Shown: positions 28,249 to 36,463 of the stretch, piece by piece | Layout: every line of letters begins with the position of its first letter | Position numbering within the stretch: position 1 is the stretch's first letter | Source: Anatilimnocola aggregata | Lineage (GTDB): Bacteria; Planctomycetota; Planctomycetia; Pirellulales; Pirellulaceae | Reading direction: 5' to 3' | DNA: 64,000 nucleotides | NCBI RefSeq assembly: GCF_007747655.1 | Contig: NZ_CP036274.1 | Span: forward strand, 4,960,001 to 5,024,000 | Made by a program: the position numbers and the translations under genes | Notes under the pieces: model-generated | The model's database searches: none | Told to the model about the DNA's origin: nothing | The model's input: only the letters and a program-made list of their open reading frames with translations

Positions 28249-29781
28249 ATGCGGTCCATCCACGCTTTGCTAGCAGTGGCAATTGCCAGCAGCACCTCCT
28301 TACTAACTGCCAGCGGGCAACCAAACTATCCGACTCCTTTTCCGTCTGGCGAATTGCCAGTGCAACAGTATTCGGCGCCGCAGCTTCCGGCTCAGCCTGA
28401 TCCCACACCCTTGGCTGCTCCTTATCAGGCACCCGTCGACGCTGAGGTCGCCAGTGAACTAACACTGGCCGACAGCAGTGCCGATCTGGCGGCCACCTTA
28501 GCTCCTGCCGATCCTACTGCCACGCGACTAGCAGCGCTTGAGAAGGAGATGGAAGCGCTGAAGGCCGCCTCCAAGAAACTGCCGAACGTCACAATCAATG
28601 GCATCGTGCAAGCCGATGCAGTGGTATTCCACCAGGATGCGGCAAGCCGCGCTACGTTCGATCCAATCCTGAACGAGCCGATTCAAAATGGTGCCGACTT
28701 CCGCCGCGTGCGTTTAAGCGCGAAGGGCGCGGTTGCGGAGAATATGAACTACTTCGTGCAGATGGACTTCGGGTTCTTCGGCCGGCCGACATTCACCGAT
28801 GTGTGGATGGAGTGGACGAACTTGCCCATACTCGGAAATGTGCGTGTCGGGCAATGGAAACACCCCTTTTCCTTGGAGGTCGTCAGCAGCTTTCGCTATA
28901 CGACCTTTATGGAACGTTCCTCGCTGTTTCAGGCCTTCACGCCGTTTCGCCACATCGGCATTGGCTTCTACAACAACTCGGAAGACTTGAACACGACGTG
29001 GGCTGGTTCCTTGTTCCGTACAGGACAGGATCAGTTCGGAGGATCGTTAAGTACGGATGGTGGCAACGGTCTTGCCGGTCGCTTAACCCACTTGCTGTGG
29101 TACGACGAACCAGCTGATGGACGCTATTACTGCCATATCGGCGGCGCTTATTACTACAATTCGCCGCCGCGCGATCTTGTTCGCTTCCGCTCGATTCCCG
29201 AGATCTTCGTCGGTGAGTTTGCGCCAGGCGCGGTGGGCACTTCCGGTCAGGCAGTCCCCGGTGCCTTCAATGGAACACCATTCTTTGTCGATACTTTGCT
29301 TCTCGATGCTCAGAGTGTGAATACGTTCGGTGTCGAAAACCTGACCGTGCATGGTGCGTTCTCCTTTCAGGCCGAAGCAATGGCTGCCATCGTCGACCAG
29401 ACCGCTGGCGGCACCGCGACGCTCGCCGGCATGTACATGCAGGCGGGCTATTTTCTCACCGGCGAGCATCGGCCCTATGATCGCAAAGCGGGAGCCATCG
29501 ACCGTGTAAAACCGTTTGAAGACTTCTTCTGGGTCAACACTAACAGCGGTAGATGCTGTGGACTGGGGGCCTGGGAAATCGCGGCTCGTTGGTCTTATAT
29601 CGACCTAAACGATGGCACGATTGTCGGTGGCGAAATGAGCAACCTGACCACGGGCGTCAACTGGTACTGCAACCCCTACTGCAAAGTGGTCTTCAACTTC
29701 GTTCACAGCTGGCTCGACTACCGGACTGGAGTCCAGAGCGAAACCAGTGCCTTCGCTTTGCGGGCCCAGATCGACTTCTAA
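28249..29781 (+). CDS. OprP/OprO-like phosphate-selective porin
   Basis: A 510-residue protein from MRSIHALLA with a Sec signal of about 23 residues. A Pro/Ala-rich linker and a short coiled coil (about 95-120, LAALEKEMEALKAASKKL) precede a beta-barrel domain with FRRVRLSAKGAVAENMNYFVQMDFGF, characteristic of the porin O/P family, ending in ALRAQIDF with a terminal Phe as outer-membrane sorting signal. It lies 154 bases downstream of the two kinases, so regulation by them is possible but unproven. The coiled coil may anchor it to the cell envelope, as in other planctomycete porins. Confidence 0.88.
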   Translation: MRSIHALLAVAIASSTSLLTASGQPNYPTPFPSGELPVQQYSAPQLPAQPDPTPLAAPYQAPVDAEVASELTLADSSADLAATLAPADPTATRLAALEKEMEALKAASKKLPNVTINGIVQADAVVFHQDAASRATFDPILNEPIQNGADFRRVRLSAKGAVAENMNYFVQMDFGFFGRPTFTDVWMEWTNLPILGNVRVGQWKHPFSLEVVSSFRYTTFMERSSLFQAFTPFRHIGIGFYNNSEDLNTTWAGSLFRTGQDQFGGSLSTDGGNGLAGRLTHLLWYDEPADGRYYCHIGGAYYYNSPPRDLVRFRSIPEIFVGEFAPGAVGTSGQAVPGAFNGTPFFVDTLLLDAQSVNTFGVENLTVHGAFSFQAEAMAAIVDQTAGGTATLAGMYMQAGYFLTGEHRPYDRKAGAIDRVKPFEDFFWVNTNSGRCCGLGAWEIAARWSYIDLNDGTIVGGEMSNLTTGVNWYCNPYCKVVFNFVHSWLDYRTGVQSETSAFALRAQIDF

Positions 29782-29833
29782 GTCGCTGCAGAGTGCTGCC
29801 TGAGAAACAAACCACTGGAAACTACAGAAACAG

Positions 29834-30610
29834 CTACTTCCACTTTGGGTTGCGTTTCTCAAAGAAGGCAGTGAGCCCTTCGGCGGCCGCTTCGGTGGTG
29901 CGCGCGGTGGCACTCATGGCTGCACCGGCTGAAAGTTGAGTCAGCAACTGCTCGCCGATATTTTCGTAGATCATACGCTTCGTCAGTTGAATGGCCTCAG
30001 GTGCCGATTGAGCGATCTCCTTCGCCAGTTCGTGGGAGCTCGCCCAGATGAGATCGTCCGCGACGATCTCATGATAGATGCCTCGCGACAAAGCCTGCTG
30101 CGCTTCAATGGTATTGGCCCGCAGCAGCAGATGCGTGGCAGCGCCCCCACCGATGCGAAAGGCCAAGAGTGGTGAGACAATACCCGCGACAATCCCCCGC
30201 TTGGGCTCCGGCAAGCCAAACATCGCACTAGCAGTAGCCACGACCAGATCGCTGGCCAGCACCAGCCCCGCTCCCCCCGCCATCGCGGGCCCATTGACCG
30301 CGGCAATGATCGGCTTGGGAAACTGCAGCATCTGCTCGATGAGCTCGCGGTATTGCAGACTGTCGCGGTACCACTGCTCTTGGGCATCGGGCTGCGAAGC
30401 GGTCTGCTGCATCTCGGCGAGATCCATGCCAGCGCAAAAAGCCGAACCAGCGCCGGTCAGAATGACCGCGCGCACTTGTTTTTCGCCATGCAAATCGGTG
30501 AAGGCCTGCGAGATCTCCGTCAGCATTTGCCTGGTCAGCGCGTTACGCTTCTCGGGCCGACTGAGAATAATGGTTCCGCTGGGGACGTTCTTCTTGACGA
30601 TGACGGTCAT
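29834..30610 (-). CDS. Enoyl-CoA hydratase/isomerase family protein
   Basis: A 258-residue crotonase-fold protein. AGSAFCAGMDLAEM forms the first oxyanion-hole strand and GPAMAGGAGLVLASDLVVA the second. FGLPEPKRGI retains the Glu equivalent to the second catalytic Glu of enoyl-CoA hydratase, but the Glu expected in the GGGCELA motif is Gly here, so classical hydratase chemistry is doubtful; an isomerase, hydrolase or a one-Glu hydratase is possible. The upstream region is shared with a divergent DUF3500 gene and contains paired inverted repeats. Confidence 0.88.
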   Translation of the reverse strand: MTVIVKKNVPSGTIILSRPEKRNALTRQMLTEISQAFTDLHGEKQVRAVILTGAGSAFCAGMDLAEMQQTASQPDAQEQWYRDSLQYRELIEQMLQFPKPIIAAVNGPAMAGGAGLVLASDLVVATASAMFGLPEPKRGIVAGIVSPLLAFRIGGGAATHLLLRANTIEAQQALSRGIYHEIVADDLIWASSHELAKEIAQSAPEAIQLTKRMIYENIGEQLLTQLSAGAAMSATARTTEAAAEGLTAFFEKRNPKWK

Positions 30611-31037
30611 GATGGGCAGCTGGGCCAGGCCAATGGATACTCCGGCGATCTCACGGGGAATCGCACCAACGCAAGTTTAGTCGATGACCGCGGCACTGAG
30701 CAGCCACGCGTGCCAACTCTGCTTGCTGTTCAGGGTAAGTTCAACGACCGCCGCGGATGCGGGGCGTGGGTGAGTTCGACTGACTTTTTTCATCCTAGAT
30801 GTTCAACAGGCAGCCTCTTATTTGAACACCAAACGCTCGGAAACTCGTGAGTTACGTCATCCACTGTTCAATTAAGGAACCCTTAATTGAACACCCCCCG
30901 TTTTGAGGCTGACGCGTCCAGCCATCGCCCAAATCAGCTCACTACCTGGCTCCGAATTCATTTCGCTTCAGCCACAAGGCTTCGCTACAATGCCGGAAGG
31001 TTTTCCCACCATTCAATCCTCTCTCCAGGAAATGATC
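30611..31037 (+). promoter_or_regulatory. Divergent promoter region with TGTTCAA inverted repeats
   Basis: This 427-bp gap separates the divergent hydratase-like and DUF3500 genes. It holds two inverted pairs based on TGTTCAA: 30800-30806 with 30822-30828, and a perfect 13-bp palindromic pair at 30865-30877 and 30881-30893. The first also sits in a stretch resembling the head of the interspersed elements (CATC-TA-TTCAACAGG). The rest shows no gene. A regulator-binding role is inferred from position and symmetry only. Confidence 0.5.
30865..30893. repeat. Perfect 13-bp inverted repeat, 3-base spacer
   Basis: TGTTCAATTAAGG and CCTTAATTGAACA are exact reverse complements separated by AAC. No T-run follows on either strand, so an intrinsic terminator is unlikely. 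An operator or a cruciform-forming site fits better, given its place between divergent genes. Confidence 0.75.
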
Positions 31038-32018
31038 ATGAACCATAAGGACCGCTCGGGTTGCTCGGATTGTGGCTCTGTAGACCGCCGCGACTTTTTG
31101 CGCACGATGGGCACCGCTGCCCTCGCCACGGCTGCTGTGCCGATGTTGGGCAACAGCGTATTTGCCGCGCCAAGTCCGAAGAGTGGTGCAGAAACGGTGG
31201 CTGCCGAATTGTACAAGTCGCTGTCCGACGAGCAGAAGAAAGCGATTTGCTTCGATTTCGATCACGAATTGCGCAAGAAGATCAACGCCAACTGGCACAT
31301 CACCAAGCCGAAGATCGACGACTCGTTCTACACCAAGCAACAGCGGGCGATGGCGGAACAAATCGTGCGGAAGGTGACTTCCGAAGATGGCTTCCAACGA
31401 TTGCTGAAGCAAACCGAATACGATGACGGTGGTCTGGGCGCGTATAGCATGGCCATGTTCGGCAATCCTGACTCAGGCAAGTTCCAATGGACTCTGACCG
31501 GTCGCCACCTCACGTTGCGCGCCGATGGCGATAGCGTGGATAAAGCGGCCTTTGGCGGTCCACTCATCTATGGTCACGGTGAAGAAGATACCAAGGAAAA
31601 CCTCTACCACTATCAGACCAAGCAAACCAACGAGGTCTTCAAAGCACTCGACGCCGCGCAAGCGAAGAAGGCCTTGCTGACTGCTGCTCCTGGCGAATCG
31701 GCGGTGCAGGTTCAAGGTGCAGCTGGCAAGTTCCCGGGCATTGGCGTGGGTGAACTTAGCAGCGATCAACAGCAGTTGGTCGAAGCGACACTCAAGGTGC
31801 TGCTGGCTCCTTATCGCGCCGAAGATGCCGACGAAGTAATGGCAATGCTCAAAGCCGATGGCGGCGTGGGCAAGTTGCACATGGCCTTCTACTCGAACAA
31901 CGACCTGAACAAGGACAACGTTTGGGATATCTGGCGCGTCGAAGGTCCGTCGTTCGTCTGGCACTTCCGCGGAGCGCCGCACGTGCACGCCTACATCAAC
32001 ATTGCTGCCAAGGCCTAA
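31038..32018 (+). CDS. Tat-exported DUF3500-like protein
   Basis: A 326-residue protein starting MNHKDRSG, with AGGA 9 bases upstream; an ATG at 31032 is also possible. D16-R17-R18-D19-F20-L21 plus the hydrophobic segment to about residue 43 is a twin-arginine signal. The mature part (SDEQKKAICFDFDH, YSMAMFGNPDSGKFQWTLTGRHLTL, WRVEGPSFVWHFRGAPHVHAYINI) matches my memory of DUF3500 proteins, a family of unknown function. The WHFRG-PHVH end, rich in His, could bind metal, which would suit Tat export. It converges on and overlaps the next gene by 4 bases. Confidence 0.82.
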   Translation: MNHKDRSGCSDCGSVDRRDFLRTMGTAALATAAVPMLGNSVFAAPSPKSGAETVAAELYKSLSDEQKKAICFDFDHELRKKINANWHITKPKIDDSFYTKQQRAMAEQIVRKVTSEDGFQRLLKQTEYDDGGLGAYSMAMFGNPDSGKFQWTLTGRHLTLRADGDSVDKAAFGGPLIYGHGEEDTKENLYHYQTKQTNEVFKALDAAQAKKALLTAAPGESAVQVQGAAGKFPGIGVGELSSDQQQLVEATLKVLLAPYRAEDADEVMAMLKADGGVGKLHMAFYSNNDLNKDNVWDIWRVEGPSFVWHFRGAPHVHAYINIAAKA

Positions 32019-33922
32019 TTGGGTGGGCCTTCAATCACAGGCTCGTCGTCAATATTCAAGTCTGGCAAAGCGCGTCGCAGTCGCGCTTTGCCGGCGGATG
32101 AAATTTGAGTACCACTCAAGAATATTTTCTGGCAACTCTGCAGTTGGCTTAATGTGGGGATGGCGTCATCCGTAAGCTTCGTGCGCGATAGGTCCAGAAT
32201 CTCTAAGCGCGGCCACTGCGGTAAGTTGATCAGCGCCGCATTGCCAATGTCGTTGCCAGCCAGGCTAAGCCACTGACAATGTGGCAGAACTGGCAAGCGC
32301 AGCAAACCGGCGGAAGTGACTTGGGTATCGTTGATATGCAACCACTGCAACTTGGAGTCGGTGCTGACTTGCGCGGCGCAATCGTCCGAAAAGTTCGTGT
32401 GCGCTATTTTCAACACTTGCAAGTTCGAACGCGCGGTTAGTTGCCGCAATCCAACGCAGGAGAAATTGCTCCCTTCGAGATCGAGCCACGCTAATGCTCG
32501 AAGTTCTGCCAGTCGCTCGAGTGCGTTCTCCGGCAGTTGACAGCGGTTCATTTCGACCAATTCTAGCCGCCGTAGTACGCTCAACTGCCGCAAGTCTTGG
32601 TCAGTTACGATTTGCCTTTGCAAATGCAACTCTTGCAAGTTATGTAGCCGGGTCAGCAACATCACGACTTCAGCACGTTGACTCGCCAGCGCTGGCGATG
32701 AGTAGGTGGCTTTGGTAATGATCTCGAATCCGCTCGGCTCCAACCGATAGCCGGCTTGCCGCAGTTGCCAGAGGAGTTGCAGATCTTCGAGTTCCAGCAC
32801 GCGCACCGATCCATTCTCGGGCAGATATGCGGCGCGTGACACTTCAGCTGCTTCGCCGGTTGCTGACTTGATGAAGTAGCGATCGGAAATGCCCCAGCGC
32901 GGATCGGCAATGTGAAGTCTTTCGCCGGGCTTCGCCGTCCGCTCAAAATGCTGAATAAACAACCGGGGCGAATCGGGAAATGGGACCGTCAGTCCAGTCC
33001 AGCCGTCCAGGTGATGATAAGAGTCAGCACTAATATGAATCGCCCGCGGCATGTTCCCGCTGTACAGGACAAATGCCAGATGCGGATTGAGCAACCCGAC
33101 GTAGAACAAGGCGGGAGAAAACAACAGAGTTGCGATGACCAGTTGCGTTGGCCAGCCGCTATCTTTCCAATTCAGACGATTGACCGACGATTGCCTGAGC
33201 AGCACGTAGGCCGCAACTGCCGTTGCCAAATTCCACGGCCACACACTCTCGTTGAAATTTCGCACCAGCGGCGAGAGCAGCAATAACAGTCCCAGATGCA
33301 AGGCCACCGCAGGCCAGACGGCAAGTCGCGGTGCGAACATGGCGAGCAGACCGACCGCAGTCTCAAACAGAGCAACGGCGATGGCGAACGGCAAGTGCCA
33401 GGTGTCTCCATCGAAGCCGCACTGTTCCAGAAACCACCAGGACTGATAGCCGTACCACTCGGGCGATAAGAACTTATGAAGTCCGGCCCATAGCCACATA
33501 CTGGCCAGGTACCAGCGAGCGAGATACGCAGTTCGTTCGTTCACGCAGCCCAGCATGAGCACCGCCAGCGAAATCACTTGGGGCTGCAACCGCAGTTGAT
33601 CGGCAAGCATGGCAATACCGAGCAGCGTCAGGTGCGCGGCAACTCCCAACCGGGGCCAGGCCACCATTGCCAACAGCGTCAAGAGCAGCGGAATACCGAA
33701 CGAAATTTCCGGAAACCAAATCAACGGCAGCAGCGGCGGGGCTGCGCGCACGTTCCACACCGGCCAACTCACCAACAGGGTGGCAGCCTGGCAAACGGCC
33801 ACGAAGAGGAGGAGTGAGTAGTTCTCGACCGACCGCGACACCTGCTGGTACCAACGCGCGAACGCCCCCGGCACATGCTCCGAGTGTGCATTGACTCGTT
33901 GAGTTGTTCGCGGTCGGGCCAT
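32015..33922 (-). CDS. Polytopic membrane protein fused to LRR domain
   Basis: A 635-residue protein from MARPRTTQR; the upstream extension to 33973 is not supported. The first 300 residues contain about eight hydrophobic segments, with WYLASMWLWAGLHKFLSPEW and FETAVGLLAMF recalling the DoxX/HTTM type of membrane domain. A soluble stretch (about 305-390) follows, and then LRR units of the cysteine-free type (LQELHLQRQ, LAWLDLEGS, LQVLKIAHT, LEILDLSRT) to the C-terminus. The LRR would face one side of the inner membrane as a binding surface. I do not know a described family with this fusion. Confidence 0.82.
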   Translation of the reverse strand: MARPRTTQRVNAHSEHVPGAFARWYQQVSRSVENYSLLLFVAVCQAATLLVSWPVWNVRAAPPLLPLIWFPEISFGIPLLLTLLAMVAWPRLGVAAHLTLLGIAMLADQLRLQPQVISLAVLMLGCVNERTAYLARWYLASMWLWAGLHKFLSPEWYGYQSWWFLEQCGFDGDTWHLPFAIAVALFETAVGLLAMFAPRLAVWPAVALHLGLLLLLSPLVRNFNESVWPWNLATAVAAYVLLRQSSVNRLNWKDSGWPTQLVIATLLFSPALFYVGLLNPHLAFVLYSGNMPRAIHISADSYHHLDGWTGLTVPFPDSPRLFIQHFERTAKPGERLHIADPRWGISDRYFIKSATGEAAEVSRAAYLPENGSVRVLELEDLQLLWQLRQAGYRLEPSGFEIITKATYSSPALASQRAEVVMLLTRLHNLQELHLQRQIVTDQDLRQLSVLRRLELVEMNRCQLPENALERLAELRALAWLDLEGSNFSCVGLRQLTARSNLQVLKIAHTNFSDDCAAQVSTDSKLQWLHINDTQVTSAGLLRLPVLPHCQWLSLAGNDIGNAALINLPQWPRLEILDLSRTKLTDDAIPTLSQLQSCQKIFLSGTQISSAGKARLRRALPDLNIDDEPVIEGPPN

Positions 33923-34131
33923 GAGAACAATGTACCCTTTGCCAGGCTGAGCGACCCGTAATACGCCGCGCAAAGTCAGCTCACTCGGATTGTTCTCGTG
34001 GTTCCGCCTGTAGCGAACGTGCCGGTCTGCGAAAGTTTCCTATGTCCCACCGCGGGTCGCTGACGAAATCAATAGTGAGGAAGTCCAGCCAGGGAATGGC
34101 GCATCCGTATCAGTGACGCGCGAGAATCCCC

Positions 34132-34644
34132 ATGTCTGCCTTAGCTCACGAACCAGCTGTGATTTTGATCATCGACAACGATCCAATCATGCTGACCGGC
34201 ATCGCGGCCGTCCTCAACATGTCGGGCTACGAATGCCATTGTGCCCGCAATGCGCAGGCGGCCAGGAAGGCGATCAAGTCCCTGGCTCTCGACCTGATCG
34301 TTTGCGACGTCGACCTTGGCCCCGAGAACGGCCTCGAGCTGTGCCGCGAATTGCGGCAACTGCCGGGCATCGAAGACGTGCCGATGATGTTCATCTCGGC
34401 CGCCCAAGCTCCCGATATTGTGCGCCGATCGCACGATGCGGGTGGCTCGTACTACCTCCGCAAGCCGTTTGATCCCGAAGTGCTGATTGAACTCGTCAGC
34501 AAAGCTTTGTGGATGCCGCACCTCGTACAGTCTCGCGTGGCTGCCATGCCGGAACCCATCGCCGAACCTGCACCGGCGACGCCAGTCGTACCACGCTCGA
34601 ACCTTCGCCACGCGCTCAGTGGCATTCGCATGCCAATGGCATAA
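34132..34644 (+). CDS. Single-domain response regulator
   Basis: A 170-residue protein with one receiver domain (about 9-125). IDND gives the acidic pair, D59 in VCDVDLGPENG is the phospho-acceptor, FISAAQ the conserved Ser/Thr and LRKPF the conserved Lys. About 45 Pro/Ala-rich residues follow, with no DNA-binding or enzymatic output domain, so it probably works as a phospho-relay intermediate or by protein contact. It is not next to a kinase; the hybrid kinases at 20-28 kb are the nearest candidates. Confidence 0.92.
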   Translation: MSALAHEPAVILIIDNDPIMLTGIAAVLNMSGYECHCARNAQAARKAIKSLALDLIVCDVDLGPENGLELCRELRQLPGIEDVPMMFISAAQAPDIVRRSHDAGGSYYLRKPFDPEVLIELVSKALWMPHLVQSRVAAMPEPIAEPAPATPVVPRSNLRHALSGIRMPMA

Positions 34645-35059
34645 AGCTCACCATCGCGCCGCGCGGCGACCTTCGCTCGCTCGACTTTGCCGCGTGTGCT
34701 CGGTGCGCCACGCTGCCTGATCGCTTGAGAGCAGGGTTATCACAGTTATCGCGCGCGTGCGCTGTATGGCTGTTGTGCTTGCCGATGCGCGGGCTCCTTG
34801 CGCGCCGCGCATGCCCATCGTGCCGAAGTCACCGGTGAATCTCGACAAGCCTCGGATACTGCTAAAACCTGTCCTACCGCTAGCACCGCCGCGCAGCAAT
34901 CTTCTACCTCTACTGAGGTAAACGATCCGATAGCGAGTTTGATGCTAGTACGCAGATTCGTCGAGCCACATACCGCTCCAGGTAGGCTTGTACGAATGGT
35001 ACGCAAAGCATCGAGCAATTGGATTCTGCAATCTTCAAGGTTCAAGGAGGACCTAGACC
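34645..35059 (+). other. 415-bp gap ahead of BBP7 gene
   Basis: No gene is supported. The first half is GC-rich with alternating GCGC runs; the second half is more mixed and ends in a strong AGGAGG Shine-Dalgarno 9 bases before the ATG at 35060. The promoter of the barrel gene should lie here. I see no terminator hairpin with a T-run after the response-regulator gene. Confidence 0.5.
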
Positions 35060-36313
35060 ATGCATGCTGCGTGGAATGTTCGTCGTTTCTTGCTGCCTAT
35101 GGCTGGGGCCGTCTGCTGGACGAGCCTGAGCTTGGCAGCGGAACTTCTCTCACCGCCCAAACCGCCGCCGGATAACGACGGCCTGGAACTGGCGCAATCG
35201 AGTCGAGTTGGTCCTCGCCCTGTTTTGATTGAGGCTGCTGATGAACAAGAACCAATCGTGCTGCAACCCGCTGAACAACCCACGGTGTCGCCAGCAGAGC
35301 CCCTCGCTCTCCAGCCAGCCGACCCGCAGCCAATCATCGAGCAACCCCTCGTCGACTACCCCGAGTACTTGCCGCCACCCATCATGTATGCGCCGGCCTG
35401 CGACTCGGTAGTCATGCCGAGTTGCAGCACGCCGCTCTATGAGACCACCCCGGCCTGCGAAGACTCCTGCTTTTGCAGCTGCGTCCCCACTTGGACCTTT
35501 CGGGCCGAAGCACTGATCTGGGATCGTACCGGCGGGGCCAATGTGCCCCTCGTCGTGGCCCCAGTGGCTGTTTCCACTGCTGATCTCGATAGTGGCTGGC
35601 GAGCAGGCCCGCGCTTGACCGCCATTCGTCACGGCATCTTTGGTTCGTGCTGGGATGCAGAAGTGAGCTACTTCGGCATCGATGGCTGGAATGGAACGCT
35701 TGCCTTGGCGGATATCAATGACTTACAAACGACTCCCGTGTTACTGTTCCCGGGCGTGACCCCGGGAACGTTGAACTACACCTCCGACCTGCACAGCTTC
35801 GAATTCAACCTGCGTCGTCCCCACAACGATTGGGTCACCTGGCTGGTGGGCTTTCGAGCCGTGCAAGTGAACGAGTTGTTGGCAGTCGATCTCGGTGGAG
35901 CGGGGCAACAATCGTTCGACACGATGAATCATCTGTATGGTGTGCAAGCGGGACTCGACCTGCGCGTCGTCGACCGAGGGACTTGGTATGTCAACGCCGT
36001 CGGCAAGGCCGGCATCTATGGCAACTCGGCCAATCTGAATGCACGCTCCGCGGGAATTGCTGGCTCACTCCCTCTGATCAACTCGACCGGCAACCAAACC
36101 GCCTTTGTTGGCGAAGTGGGCGTTACGGCGGGCTATCGCCTGACGGAGCGACTAAGTCTGCTCGCTGGCTACTCAGTCTTGTGGGTTGATGGGGTGGCGC
36201 TGGCCCCCGACCAATTGGCGGGAACGAATGTTACCACGGGCGCAAGCGTGCTCGACGCCAACGGCAGTCTGGTCTATCACGGGGTGAACTTGGGCTTGGA
36301 ATACGGCTGGTAA
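35060..36313 (+). CDS. BBP7-family outer-membrane beta-barrel protein
   Basis: A 417-residue protein with a Sec signal of about 26 residues (MHAAWNVRR to LSLAA). A Pro/Gln-rich spacer with several Cys precedes the barrel, whose entry CVPTWTFRAEALIWDRTGG is typical of the planctomycete BBP7 putative porin family. Alternating strands run to the C-terminus (VNLGLEYGW, ending in an aromatic residue, as required for barrel assembly). A strong AGGAGG precedes the start and an intrinsic terminator follows, so it is a monocistronic unit. Confidence 0.85.
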   Translation: MHAAWNVRRFLLPMAGAVCWTSLSLAAELLSPPKPPPDNDGLELAQSSRVGPRPVLIEAADEQEPIVLQPAEQPTVSPAEPLALQPADPQPIIEQPLVDYPEYLPPPIMYAPACDSVVMPSCSTPLYETTPACEDSCFCSCVPTWTFRAEALIWDRTGGANVPLVVAPVAVSTADLDSGWRAGPRLTAIRHGIFGSCWDAEVSYFGIDGWNGTLALADINDLQTTPVLLFPGVTPGTLNYTSDLHSFEFNLRRPHNDWVTWLVGFRAVQVNELLAVDLGGAGQQSFDTMNHLYGVQAGLDLRVVDRGTWYVNAVGKAGIYGNSANLNARSAGIAGSLPLINSTGNQTAFVGEVGVTAGYRLTERLSLLAGYSVLWVDGVALAPDQLAGTNVTTGASVLDANGSLVYHGVNLGLEYGW

Positions 36314-36354
36314 TTGCAAGCAGAGTTCCCCGCTAACAACTTAGTCCCTGGCGC

Positions 36355-36393
36355 ATCCTCGGCAACGCTCTCCGGTTGCCGAGGATTTTTTGT
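36355..36393 (+). terminator. Rho-independent terminator of BBP7 gene
   Basis: A 12-bp perfect stem (ATCCTCGGCAAC at 36355-36366, GTTGCCGAGGAT at 36375-36386) with an 8-base loop is followed directly by a T-run (36386-36391). It begins about 40 bases past the stop codon at 36313. Confidence 0.92.
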
Positions 36394-36463
36394 TTACTAG
36401 CAGAAATTAGTCGGCCACGACTCGCCAGAGTTGACGCGTTGACCGGGACGGTAGAATACCGAC

